The notes beneath the pieces are model-generated. The model did not search any database and was not told the DNA's origin. It saw nothing but the letters and a program-made list of their open reading frames with translations. A stretch of DNA of 64,000 nt from Rhodanobacteraceae bacterium (GTDB lineage Bacteria; Pseudomonadota; Gammaproteobacteria; Xanthomonadales; Rhodanobacteraceae), in contig JAEUPP010000049.1 in the NCBI GenBank assembly GCA_016790075.1, positions 1 to 64,000 on the forward strand, written 5' to 3'. Positions 50,797-58,544 of the stretch are shown piece by piece. The translations under genes were made by a program, and so were the position numbers. How positions within the stretch are numbered: the first letter of the stretch is position 1; each line of letters opens with the position of its first letter.

Positions 50797-51317
50797 CTAT
50801 CCACAGCCGCTGTGGAAATTACGCGCACAAGTCTGTGGATGAATTGCTGCAGGCCTTGTCCCGCCTGCATTGTTCCCTGTTTGCGCAAGATTTCCGCAGC
50901 GCCCGTTTTCCGGCCCCGTTGATGCGCCGCACCGGGGGCGAAGGCACCTGCAGTGGACTGTCCTGCCGTCCCATCCTGTGCGACCTTGTTCGAGTATCCA
51001 CAGCCGCTGTGGAAACCCCCCGTAACAAGCCTGTGGATGAATTGCTGCAGCCCTTGGCTTGCCTGGCTCCCGCTCACTTTGCTTAAGTTTTCGCCAGTGC
51101 GCTGACACTATCCACAGGGCCTGTGGACAAGCGTGGTAGCAAGTCTGTGTACAAGCGCCGTATCGCTAGCAGCGGCGCGGCCCGCGCCCGCTTTGGGCAA
51201 AGTTTGCGCAATCGCGCTGATGTTGACGGTAAAGTTTAAAAATTACAATTAACCACAAATCGGTGAGCCCTTGCTCGCGGCCGCTGTGGACAACTGTGCG
51301 GAAAAACCTGTGGATGA
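50797..51317. other. DnaA-box cluster with AT-rich element; origin-like region
   Basis: Ten 9-mers resemble the DnaA box TTATCCACA: 50797-50805, 50834-50842 (minus), 50994-51002, 51032-51040 (minus), 51108-51116, 51122-51130 (minus), 51146-51154 (minus, two mismatches), 51249-51257, 51285-51293 (minus) and 51309-51317 (minus). Nine have one mismatch; none is perfect. Several are paired as inverted repeats around CCG or G. Between them 51231-51260 has 5 G/C in 30 bases, far below its surroundings. Parts of the region (from 50797, 50994 and 51108) look like degenerate copies of one unit. No gene lies in 50787-51360. Confidence 0.55.
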
Positions 51318-51360
51318 AACGCTGCTGGTGGCTGGGCGACTGCCGGGGCCAGGTTCCGCC

Positions 51361-52041
51361 TCAGCAACCGGCGAGCTTGTCGGCTAGCGTGCGTGCTTCG
51401 CCGGCGAGGCCGGCGCGTTCGTTGCGGGTCGCTGCGCGCTGGCGGGCCAGGTTGTCGTCGAGCTGGCTGCGCAGCGCACGGCAGGCCTCGGCGGGCACCA
51501 GCTGTTCGCAGCGGTCGCGTACCTCCACATAGGCAGCGGCGACGGCGTTCTCGCCGCTGCCGTCGCTGACCGGTGGACGGTTGAGCTCCGGGGCTGAGGG
51601 CTGTGCGTTGTCGCGCAATGAGCCGCCGGGCAGGCCGACTACGCCGGCTGGGACATGATAAGAAGGTGTGGCGCCGGTTTCGCTGTAGTACACCTTGTCG
51701 TTATCAGCGCGTACGCAGCGGAACACTATCGGAACCGGCGGCCGTGGCGGCGGCGGTGCGGGTGTGGCCGGAGGTTCGGGCCGCGCAGGGCGTGCGGGCT
51801 TTGTTGCCTCGTCAGCGGCAGCGCTGGCCGTCTCCTCTGCGGCTGTCTCTTCCGGCGCGGGAGGTGGATTGCGTTGGTATTCAAACGCGTGGCTTTGCTG
51901 GTCGCCGCGGCAGGGTTTGTCCTGGAACGAGACCGCGCCGTTTGCGTCGGTGCAGCGATAGCCCGTATTCGAGGCAGCAACAGCCGTCCCGGCGCTGGTG
52001 CAGGCAGTAGCGATCAGAGCAAGGCGGAACCAGGTCGTCAT
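51361..52041 (-). CDS. Exported DUF4124-domain protein
   Basis: A 226-residue protein. Signal peptide (RLALIATACTSAGTAVAA), then a DUF4124 domain (YRCTDANGAVSFQDKPCRGDQQ) with its two cysteines, an alanine/proline-rich linker, and a second cysteine-containing part (FRCVRADNDKVYYSETG, later RDRCEQLVPAEACRALRSQLDDNLARQR). DUF4124 proteins are periplasmic or envelope-associated with no assigned function. Confidence 0.82.
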   Translation of the reverse strand: MTTWFRLALIATACTSAGTAVAASNTGYRCTDANGAVSFQDKPCRGDQQSHAFEYQRNPPPAPEETAAEETASAAADEATKPARPARPEPPATPAPPPPRPPVPIVFRCVRADNDKVYYSETGATPSYHVPAGVVGLPGGSLRDNAQPSAPELNRPPVSDGSGENAVAAAYVEVRDRCEQLVPAEACRALRSQLDDNLARQRAATRNERAGLAGEARTLADKLAGC

Positions 52042-52128
52042 GGGCGGCCGATTCTACGCTGTCGGCAGACTTGCGATGCGAGGCGGCTGCCGCAATGCTT
52101 GAGGCTTTACGTCAAGGACTATTCGCTT

Positions 52129-53166
52129 ATGCCGGACTTCGTCGATTTCTTCAGCGACACCAAGACCCGGCCGACAGCCGCCATGCGTGCCGCAATGGCC
52201 AATGCAGAGGTGGGCGACGAGCGTGCGGACGAAGATCCCAGCGTGAATCGGCTGGTCGCCCGTTGTGCCGAGCTGCTGGGCAAGCCCGCAGCGCTGTTCC
52301 TGCCCTCGGGCACCATGTGTAACGAGATTGCGCTGGCGGTGCATTGCCGTCCCGGTGACGAAGTGATCTGTGACCGCACTTCGCACCTGATTGGATTTGA
52401 GGGCGGCGGTCCGGCGGCGTTGGCGGGTGTCATGCTCAACCCGCTTGCCGGTGAGCGCGGACGTTTCAGCGTGGCGCAGCTCGGTGCGGTGTTAAGGCCG
52501 GATCGGCTGTATGCGCCGCGTCAACGCCTGCTTGAAGTGGAGCAGACGGCGAATCTCGGCGGTGGGGCCATCTGGCCGCTGGCGCAGCTCACCGAGGTCG
52601 CCGCCGCCGCCCATGCCCATGGCCTGGTCACCCATATGGACGGCGCGCGGCTGCTCAATGCCGTGGTCGCGACGGGCATAGCCGCCGCCGAGTTTGCGCG
52701 TGACTATGACTCGGTCTGGATTGATTTCTCCAAGGGGCTGGGTGCACCCGGCGGCGCCGTGCTAGCTGGCAGTGGAGAGTTCATCCGTGAAGCCACCCGG
52801 CTCAAGTTGCGTTGGGGTGGGGCGATGCGGCAGAGCGGCATCATCGCGGCGGCCTGTGACTATGCACTGGATCATCACGTCACAAGGCTGGCCGATGACC
52901 ACGCCAACGCGGCCGCGCTGGCGCAGGGTATTGCACAGATCGACGGCCTTGCGATCGATCCGTCCAGCGTAGAGACCAACCTGGTTTACTTCGACATCAC
53001 GCGCGCCGATCTGACGGCGGCGCAGCTTTGTGCGCGACTGCAGCAGCAGGGCGTGCGCATGGGGGAAATGGGACCGCGCACGGTGCGGGCGGTCACCCAT
53101 CTCGATGTCGATGGGGCTGCGGTACGCAAGGCGCTTGCGGCGCTGCGTGATCTCGTTGCCGGCTAG
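52129..53166 (+). CDS. ltaE: Low-specificity L-threonine aldolase
   Basis: A 345-residue PLP enzyme that splits L-threonine and L-allo-threonine to glycine and acetaldehyde. Landmarks: FFSDTKTRPTAAMRAAM, VGDERADEDPSVNRL, LFLPSGTMCNEIA, HMDGARLLNA, and the PLP lysine in VWIDFSKGLGAPGGAVLAGS. Length is as usual for LtaE. The ATG at 52129 is preceded by AAGGA at ten bases. It overlaps the convergent isomerase gene by four bases. Confidence 0.94.
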   Translation: MPDFVDFFSDTKTRPTAAMRAAMANAEVGDERADEDPSVNRLVARCAELLGKPAALFLPSGTMCNEIALAVHCRPGDEVICDRTSHLIGFEGGGPAALAGVMLNPLAGERGRFSVAQLGAVLRPDRLYAPRQRLLEVEQTANLGGGAIWPLAQLTEVAAAAHAHGLVTHMDGARLLNAVVATGIAAAEFARDYDSVWIDFSKGLGAPGGAVLAGSGEFIREATRLKLRWGGAMRQSGIIAAACDYALDHHVTRLADDHANAAALAQGIAQIDGLAIDPSSVETNLVYFDITRADLTAAQLCARLQQQGVRMGEMGPRTVRAVTHLDVDGAAVRKALAALRDLVAG

Positions 53167-53792
53167 CGCCGCCGCTGTACGGCCTGCGGCAGGGCTGCCA
53201 GGCGGCGATACTCGTCGCTGTCAAAACGGTGTGGCTGGTCCAGGTAGTCGCTGGCCATTGCGCTCGCGTCGTCACCCCAGAACAGCTGTGTGCCGATGCG
53301 CAAGGTCGGTACGCCGAAAATGCCGTTGGCAAGCGCTTGTTCGGTGTTGCTGCGCAAGCGCTGCTTGACCGCATCGGTGGCAAGTGCGGTTTCGGCATCG
53401 GCAATGCCCAGCGCCGTCGCGGTGTCGTGCAAGGCCGCCGGGGAGTCTGCCGCACGGCCATGCTCCCAGATATGGCGAAAGATCCGTTCGACCGCATCCC
53501 AGCCTGCGCCGGCAGCTATGCACAGGCGCAGCGCCAGCAACGGGTTGAACGGGTGCGCCGGTGGAAAGCGTAGTGCCAGGCCACGCTGTTCCGCCTGCCA
53601 TTGCACGAAGCGGTACGTGAACTCGCGTTTGCCTGGAATTTCCGCCGGGCCGAGTTGGCCCAGCGCGTCGAGCACTGCGGCAAACAGGATGGGCACCGGC
53701 TCCAGGGGCACGCGCTCGCGCAGAGCGAGTACCTTGGGTAGCTGCAGCCAGGCGAACGGCGAAATGAAGTCGAAATACCACTGCACCTGCAT
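53163..53792 (-). CDS. 2-hydroxychromene-2-carboxylate isomerase/DsbA-like thioredoxin-fold protein
   Basis: A 209-residue protein of the HCCA isomerase branch of the DsbA/GST-kappa superfamily. The N-terminal WYFDFISPFAWLQL carries the serine that replaces the CxxC cysteine and activates glutathione; a helical insert follows, and GIFGVPTLRIGTQLFWGDD is the conserved cis-Pro and C-terminal block. It may act in aromatic-compound metabolism. The ATG at 53792 has AGGA at the right distance; that at 53798 is too close to it. Confidence 0.9.
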   Translation of the reverse strand: MQVQWYFDFISPFAWLQLPKVLALRERVPLEPVPILFAAVLDALGQLGPAEIPGKREFTYRFVQWQAEQRGLALRFPPAHPFNPLLALRLCIAAGAGWDAVERIFRHIWEHGRAADSPAALHDTATALGIADAETALATDAVKQRLRSNTEQALANGIFGVPTLRIGTQLFWGDDASAMASDYLDQPHRFDSDEYRRLAALPQAVQRRR

Positions 53793-53866
53793 AAGCATTC
53801 CTGTCACTGTGGGCCGGCGCGCAGGGTCGCACGCAATGCCTTGCGTGCCAGGTGCGGGTTCCGACA

Positions 53867-54481
53867 TCAGGCCGTTTCGATAACCTGCTTGAGCTTTTCC
53901 AGGGCTTCTCCCCAGGCGCGGCGCAGGCCATCGGCATCGGCACGGTTCTGCAGCCGCTCGTGCGTGACCATTACCGTGGTCTTGGCCCCGGCGGGAGCAA
54001 ACTTGATTTCGACCGGCGTGTCGGGTGCCGCATCCGCCTGTTGCCAGATCAGCTTGATCGCCTTGCCCGGACTGAGTTTCCTGATCAGCGCCCGATTGCC
54101 GTCGCCGTTGTGCAGGCTGCCGCCGTCGGTAAACGAGAGAGCGTGACCGGGGCCGAACCATCGGTTCAACGCGGTCGTACTTGCGAAGCTGTCATAACAC
54201 GCTGCTGGAGCTGCCTTGATGCTCTTGGTAGCACAGATGGTATAGCCCTTGGCGCGCCCGTCTTTTTCCTTGAGGCCGCGCGCGATTTCATACTCGACAT
54301 TGATCGTCGTTATCCACCAGGGGTCGACTTTGTGTGCATCAAGCAGACGCTGGTTGATTTCGCGGCGACCGAGGGCAACTCCGCCCCAGGAATCGATTTC
54401 GCCAAACCACTGCGTGAAACTCCTGCCGGTTGCGGCGGCGACGGTGTCGACGGCGTGATCGGACAAGCATTCTATGCGCAT
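53867..54481 (-). CDS. DUF4287-SRPBCC (AHSA1-like) protein
   Basis: A 204-residue two-domain protein. Residues about 1-80 match DUF4287-type sequences (GRSFTQWFGEID, REINQRLLDAHKVDPWWITTINVEYE); the rest is an SRPBCC/AHSA1-type beta-helix grip (PAACYDSFASTTALNRWFGPG, VEIKFAPAGAKTTVMVTHERL, RRAWGEALEKLKQVIE). Such proteins bind hydrophobic ligands or act on Hsp90-like targets; function here is unknown. GGAG precedes the ATG. It lies 17 bases downstream of the DUF1761 gene. Confidence 0.85.
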   Translation of the reverse strand: MRIECLSDHAVDTVAAATGRSFTQWFGEIDSWGGVALGRREINQRLLDAHKVDPWWITTINVEYEIARGLKEKDGRAKGYTICATKSIKAAPAACYDSFASTTALNRWFGPGHALSFTDGGSLHNGDGNRALIRKLSPGKAIKLIWQQADAAPDTPVEIKFAPAGAKTTVMVTHERLQNRADADGLRRAWGEALEKLKQVIETA

Positions 54482-54498
54482 GGCGCTGCTCCGCTGGC

Positions 54499-54897
54499 TC
54501 AATGCCAAAGACCGAGGATCAGGCCGATCACCGAAAACTGCAGCGTGTGGTAGCCGCCGTCGATAAGGAACAGGCGCAAGCTGCGGCGGGCGAACAGATA
54601 GTTGGTGCCGAAGCTCGTGCCGACCCAGAACAGGCCGGCGGCAAATCCGGCCCCCAGGCCGAAGGCCATCGGCGGACGCGGGCCGAGAAAGATTGCAAAC
54701 ATCCAGGCGGCGAGCAGGCTCAGGACGAAGGACAAGCCAAAAATGCGCGCCATATTGCCGCGAGCCAGCTCTTCATCGCTAAGCCCGACCTCACGCTGCC
54801 AGGCTTTGCCGAACAGTACCGGCGAATACCACAGACCGCCGATGACGAAGCTCGAGACTGTGGCGGCAATCACGGCCAGGAAGTTGATTTCCGGCAT
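54499..54897 (-). CDS. DUF1761-family membrane protein
   Basis: A 132-residue protein with four hydrophobic helices: FLAVIAATVSSFVIGGLWYSPVLFG, IFGLSFVLSLLAAWMFAIFLG, AFGLGAGFAAGLFWVGTSFG and TLQFSVIGLILGLW. The WYSPVLFGKAW motif is typical of DUF1761. AAGGAG lies seven bases before the ATG at 54897. It probably forms an operon with the SRPBCC gene after it. Confidence 0.88.
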   Translation of the reverse strand: MPEINFLAVIAATVSSFVIGGLWYSPVLFGKAWQREVGLSDEELARGNMARIFGLSFVLSLLAAWMFAIFLGPRPPMAFGLGAGFAAGLFWVGTSFGTNYLFARRSLRLFLIDGGYHTLQFSVIGLILGLWH

Positions 54898-54970
54898 TGC
54901 ACGACTCCTTTGTGGTTGGTTTGCGGGACACCACACTAGCCACCCGGTCGCACCGGGTATTGGAAAAAAG

Positions 54971-55828
54971 TCATCTGACGACGATGCTGCCTGGGTCAGG
55001 TTGCGCACTGCGCGCGAATGCGACTGGTGCCAGCCCGGAAAACTGCTGGAAATCGCGGATCAGGTGTGACTGGTCGTAGTAGCCGCACTCGGCAGCGAGC
55101 TGCGCCCAGTCGCCGGTGGTGCGGATGCGCGTCAGCGCCTGCTGAAAGCGGTAGATGCGGGCCAGCGACTTCGGCGGCAGACCGACAGAGCGACTGACCA
55201 GGGTGCCGAGATACCGGCGGCTGCAACCGGCTTCGCGTGCGAGTTCCTCGGCGCGCACACAGCCGCCGGACTGGTGGATGCGGGCCAGTGTCCAGTGCAC
55301 CAGGGGATGGATGCTGCGGCCGCTGATGCAGGTATCGAGCAACCAGTCTTCGACCAGGGCCAGCCGCCCGGCGACGCTGGCGGTGTTGAGCAGGCGTTCG
55401 CGCAAACGCAGCGCAGCGTCACCAATCAGTTCGTGCAATGGTCCAGTACGGTTGGCGAGTTCGGCCTGAGACCAGGGCAGCAATGCGGCGGCACCGCTGG
55501 CGCTGAACGCGACGCCCAGAAGTACGTTGCCGTGCGGTGCCGAGGTTTCGATCGGACCTTCGTGCAGCCCCGAGAACCAGATATCGTCGAATACAACGCG
55601 TACTTCCGGCGGCCCTGGCAGAAACAGGTATTGCGGCGGCCCAAGATTGATCAGCAGGTAGCTACGCGCCTGCGGCAGGATGCGGTCGCGCTCGTAGGAA
55701 ACCCGTCCGACGCCGTGCCAGAGCTGCAGCACATGCGGGCGCAATACCGGGTGAGGCCGGCGCATCGCGATGTCCCAGGCCCCCAGCGGCGAGTCGTGGT
55801 GATAAGTCTCGATCGCGCCTGCTGCCAT
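54971..55828 (-). CDS. AraC-family transcriptional regulator
   Basis: A 285-residue regulator. An N-terminal sensor half (LRPHVLQLWHGVG, LLINLGPPQYLFLPG) precedes a C-terminal double helix-turn-helix (about 185-275) with VRAEELAREAGCSRRYLGTLVSRSVGLPPKSLARIYRFQQAL and CGYYDQSHLIRDFQQFSGLAPVAF, the AraC signature. The ATG at 55828 is chosen; the longest frame to 55909 overlaps the amn promoter region. Target genes may include the DUF1761-SRPBCC pair downstream. Confidence 0.9.
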   Translation of the reverse strand: MAAGAIETYHHDSPLGAWDIAMRRPHPVLRPHVLQLWHGVGRVSYERDRILPQARSYLLINLGPPQYLFLPGPPEVRVVFDDIWFSGLHEGPIETSAPHGNVLLGVAFSASGAAALLPWSQAELANRTGPLHELIGDAALRLRERLLNTASVAGRLALVEDWLLDTCISGRSIHPLVHWTLARIHQSGGCVRAEELAREAGCSRRYLGTLVSRSVGLPPKSLARIYRFQQALTRIRTTGDWAQLAAECGYYDQSHLIRDFQQFSGLAPVAFARSAQPDPGSIVVR

Positions 55829-55989
55829 GGCATCCGGCCCCCCAAGGTTCGCGTGGCGATTATGGCGCGTATCGCCGCCGCCGGTCGCACGGCTGCTGCG
55901 TGATATCATCGCGCGGCTTACAACGAGAATATCGCCGGCGTGGCGTCGCCGGTAACCCTGGCCCGCTTACGGGTAGTTACGGGGAAAGC

Positions 55990-56760
55990 ATGAAAGACAA
56001 GAACGAGATCGTCAGCAACTGGCTGCCGCGTTATACCGGTGTGCCGCTGGAGGAATTCGGCAAGTACGTTCTGCTGACCAACTTCAGCAACTATGTGGAA
56101 TTGTTTGCAAAGTGGCATGGTGTCGAAGTTCGCGGGCGCGACAAGGCCATGCCCAGCGCTCATGCCGACGGGTTGAGCATCATCAACTTCGGCATGGGCA
56201 GCCCGACGGCAGCGACCATCATGGATCTGCTGTCGGCGGTAATGCCCCGTGCGGTGCTGTTCCTCGGCAAGTGCGGCGGACTCAAGCGCAAGAACCAGCT
56301 CGGCGACCTTATCCTGCCGATCGCCGCCTTGCGCGGCGAAGGTACGTCGAACGACTATTTCCCGCCGGAAGTGCCCGCGCTGCCCGCGTTTACCTTGCAG
56401 CGCGCGGTTTCCTCGACGGTGCGGGATCATGGCCGCGACTACTGGACCGGTACGGTCTACACGACCAATCGCCGTGTCTGGGAGCACGACGACGCATTCA
56501 AGGCCTATCTGCGGCGCACGCGCTGTATGGCCATCGACATGGAAACGGCGACTGTCTTCAGTGTCGGCTTTGCGAACAAGATTCCGGTAGGGGCGCTGCT
56601 GCTGGTATCGGACCAGCCCATGATTCCCGAAGGTGTGAAGACCGAAGAAAGCGACCGCAAGGTCACGGGTGAATTCGTCGAGGCGCAGATTCGTATCGGA
56701 ATCGATGCGCTCAAGGAAATCCGCGACGACGGCCAGTCGGTCAAGCACCTGCGTTTCTAG
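55990..56760 (+). CDS. amn: AMP nucleosidase (short form)
   Basis: Hydrolyses AMP to adenine and ribose 5-phosphate. The 256-residue product corresponds to the C-terminal catalytic half of E. coli Amn (484 residues), as in many bacteria with the short form. Nucleoside-phosphorylase-like landmarks: INFGMGSPTAATIMDLL, RAVLFLGKCGGLKRK, DLILPIAALRGEGTSNDYFPPEVPA, and MAIDMETATVFSVGFANKIPVGALLLVSD with the Glu of the base site. GGGGAAAGC precedes the ATG at 55990. Confidence 0.92.
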   Translation: MKDKNEIVSNWLPRYTGVPLEEFGKYVLLTNFSNYVELFAKWHGVEVRGRDKAMPSAHADGLSIINFGMGSPTAATIMDLLSAVMPRAVLFLGKCGGLKRKNQLGDLILPIAALRGEGTSNDYFPPEVPALPAFTLQRAVSSTVRDHGRDYWTGTVYTTNRRVWEHDDAFKAYLRRTRCMAIDMETATVFSVGFANKIPVGALLLVSDQPMIPEGVKTEESDRKVTGEFVEAQIRIGIDALKEIRDDGQSVKHLRF

Positions 56761-56781
56761 CATGGCAGCGATGGCATGGCG

Positions 56782-56803
56782 CCGCCGCCGGTTGCGGCGG
56801 TTT
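56782..56803. terminator. Hairpin between convergent genes
   Basis: Seven-base arms CCGCCGC (56782-56788) and GCGGCGG (56794-56800) with loop CGGTT, followed by TTT. Serves amn and possibly the lipoprotein gene on the other strand. Confidence 0.45.
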
Positions 56804-56810
56804 GCCGGGG

Positions 56811-57143
56811 CTAGTTCTTCTTGGCCTCGTCCATGCTCCAGTTGAACTGGAGCAGGATTACCGACGGTTCCTTGTTGTTTTCAAAGCGAACCTTGCAGTC
56901 GAAGGTCTGCTTGTATTCGGACGACAGTCCCTTGTCGAAAACAATGTCGGCGTTCAAGAAAAAGGTATTGCTGCTTTCTGCTTTCGCCGCAGCGGTCATC
57001 GCCTTGGGATTGAGTTCAAAGGTGCGCCCGGCCAGCTTGTTCTTCACGGCTGCTTCACAGGCCTGGGCTACTGCTTGTTCCTGTCCGCCGGCGCAAGCAC
57101 TGAGGAATACCGCCATCGCGATTGCGACTATCGCTGCGCGCAT
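56811..57143 (-). CDS. Small lipoprotein
   Basis: A 110-residue predicted lipoprotein with lipobox FLSAC and Cys17 as the lipidation site. The mature part includes CEAAVKNKLAGRTFELNPKAM and IVFDKGLSSEYKQTFDCKVRFENN, with two cysteines that could pair. It resembles a small ligand-binding or ubiquitin-like domain often found in proteobacterial lipoproteins, but I cannot name a family. GGGAG precedes the ATG at 57143. Confidence 0.75.
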   Translation of the reverse strand: MRAAIVAIAMAVFLSACAGGQEQAVAQACEAAVKNKLAGRTFELNPKAMTAAAKAESSNTFFLNADIVFDKGLSSEYKQTFDCKVRFENNKEPSVILLQFNWSMDEAKKN

Positions 57144-57352
57144 CGACTGTCTCCCGTTCCTGAGTCCCGGCAAGACGCGTTATATCCAGCTGGCGTCGCC
57201 CGGTATGGCCGGCTGCTGGGGCCGGCCGCGGCCAAGTATATCAGCGCCTTAGGCGCCTGCCGTGCTAAGGCAGGCGGGGCAAGAAACCAAATTCCTGCTT
57301 GCGGCAACATGGTCGAGATTTCTGCGCGTGATGCCAGCCGGGCGGGAAGGTC

Positions 57353-58276
57353 TCAGTAGCGTGGAATCGAAGCGTCGATCTGGCGCGACCAGGCATCAAT
57401 GCCACCTTCGACATTGAACACCTGGCGGAAGCCGAGACCGCGAAAGTGCTCGGCCGCGCTGCGGCTGGAATTGCCGTGGTGACACAGGAAGGCAAGCGGC
57501 TGATCCTTGGGCAGGTCTGACAGACGCGCGGCGCTGTCTTCGTCGAGCACCTGCGCGCCGGCGAACGGCGCCAGCGCGCGATCGTGTGCTGGCCTTACGT
57601 CGATGACCATGATGTCGTTGCGCTCGATCCGCGCCTTGAGCCCCTGTACGTCAAGCGATTGCACCGCCGGCGGCGCGTTCGGATTCGTGATCGACAGTCC
57701 GCTGCCCTGCACCGTATCGACCCAGTCAATGACTATGCCGCGTGCGCGCTGGGCTGTGGTGACGTCCATCAGGATGTCGATGCCGCTTGCGCTGGCGCGG
57801 ATCTCGTGGCCTTCGGCCTCGCGCAGGTAAAACTGCGCCTGGAAGCGGGCGTCTATGCTCAGGTGCAGTGCGCCGCCGTCGCTGCTGGCAAGCCCGGCTC
57901 GCATGGCCTCGGCGGCGGCTTCAGTAATCGTGATTGCTGGTGGCGTGCGGTCGGGTTTGGGCAGGCCCAGCAGCTCATGCAGTTCACCGCTGTTGGCCAT
58001 GCCGGTGACGATGTCCGCGCCGCCTATGAGTTCCCCATCGACATAGAGCTGCGGAATCGTCGGCCAGTTGCCATAGACCTTGATGCCTTCGCGGATTTCC
58101 GGATCGGTTAGCACGTCGATCGACAGGTAGTCGTCAAGCAAACCATTGAGGATGCCGGCGGTGCCGGCGGAGAAGCCGCAGCGCGGCGCGTGGCGCGTGC
58201 CCTTCATGAACAGCACGATACGGTTGTGCTGCAGCAGTGAATCAATACGCGAACGGAGAGTGGGGTCGAGGTTCAT
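57353..58276 (-). CDS. Glutaredoxin (CGFS)-IscA-like-rhodanese fusion protein
   Basis: A 307-residue three-domain protein. Residues 1-105 are a monothiol Grx4-type glutaredoxin with CGFS at 33-36 and WPTIPQLYVDGELIGGADIV, which binds a [2Fe-2S] cluster with glutathione. Residues about 112-205 look like an IscA/ErpA (HesB) domain (ITITEAAAEAMR, VIDWVDTVQGSGLSITNPNAP), but the three cluster cysteines of that family are missing. Residues about 210-305 are a rhodanese domain with VIDVRPAHD and catalytic Cys in FLCHHGNSSR. It likely serves iron-sulfur or sulfur transfer in the cytoplasm. Start at 58276 matches the family. Confidence 0.9.
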   Translation of the reverse strand: MNLDPTLRSRIDSLLQHNRIVLFMKGTRHAPRCGFSAGTAGILNGLLDDYLSIDVLTDPEIREGIKVYGNWPTIPQLYVDGELIGGADIVTGMANSGELHELLGLPKPDRTPPAITITEAAAEAMRAGLASSDGGALHLSIDARFQAQFYLREAEGHEIRASASGIDILMDVTTAQRARGIVIDWVDTVQGSGLSITNPNAPPAVQSLDVQGLKARIERNDIMVIDVRPAHDRALAPFAGAQVLDEDSAARLSDLPKDQPLAFLCHHGNSSRSAAEHFRGLGFRQVFNVEGGIDAWSRQIDASIPRY

Positions 58277-58544
58277 GGGATTCCAGAAACAGGCAGGTCG
58301 CGGCGAATGATAACCCCCGCCAAATGCGGCTGCTTGCACCGGTTGCCAAGGGCAGTGCAGCAAGCATTCGGGTCGTTGCGACGATATGCCGGCGATGGTA
58401 TGGGAGCGGGGAATCCGCAAGCTCGTGGCTCGCTTTGCACAGGGTTTCACGTTTTCGATGCGGCTGATATCGGTTTTATCCCTCACCCGTGGGCGATAAT
58501 TCGCGCCGTTTGGCAGCCTTGTCCATGAAGCCGGGAGATTCCTT

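Noticed and set aside
50734-51108. Frames in the DnaA-box region as genes
   Set aside because: They are translations of the repeated TGTGGA-rich DNA in several frames with no independent support.
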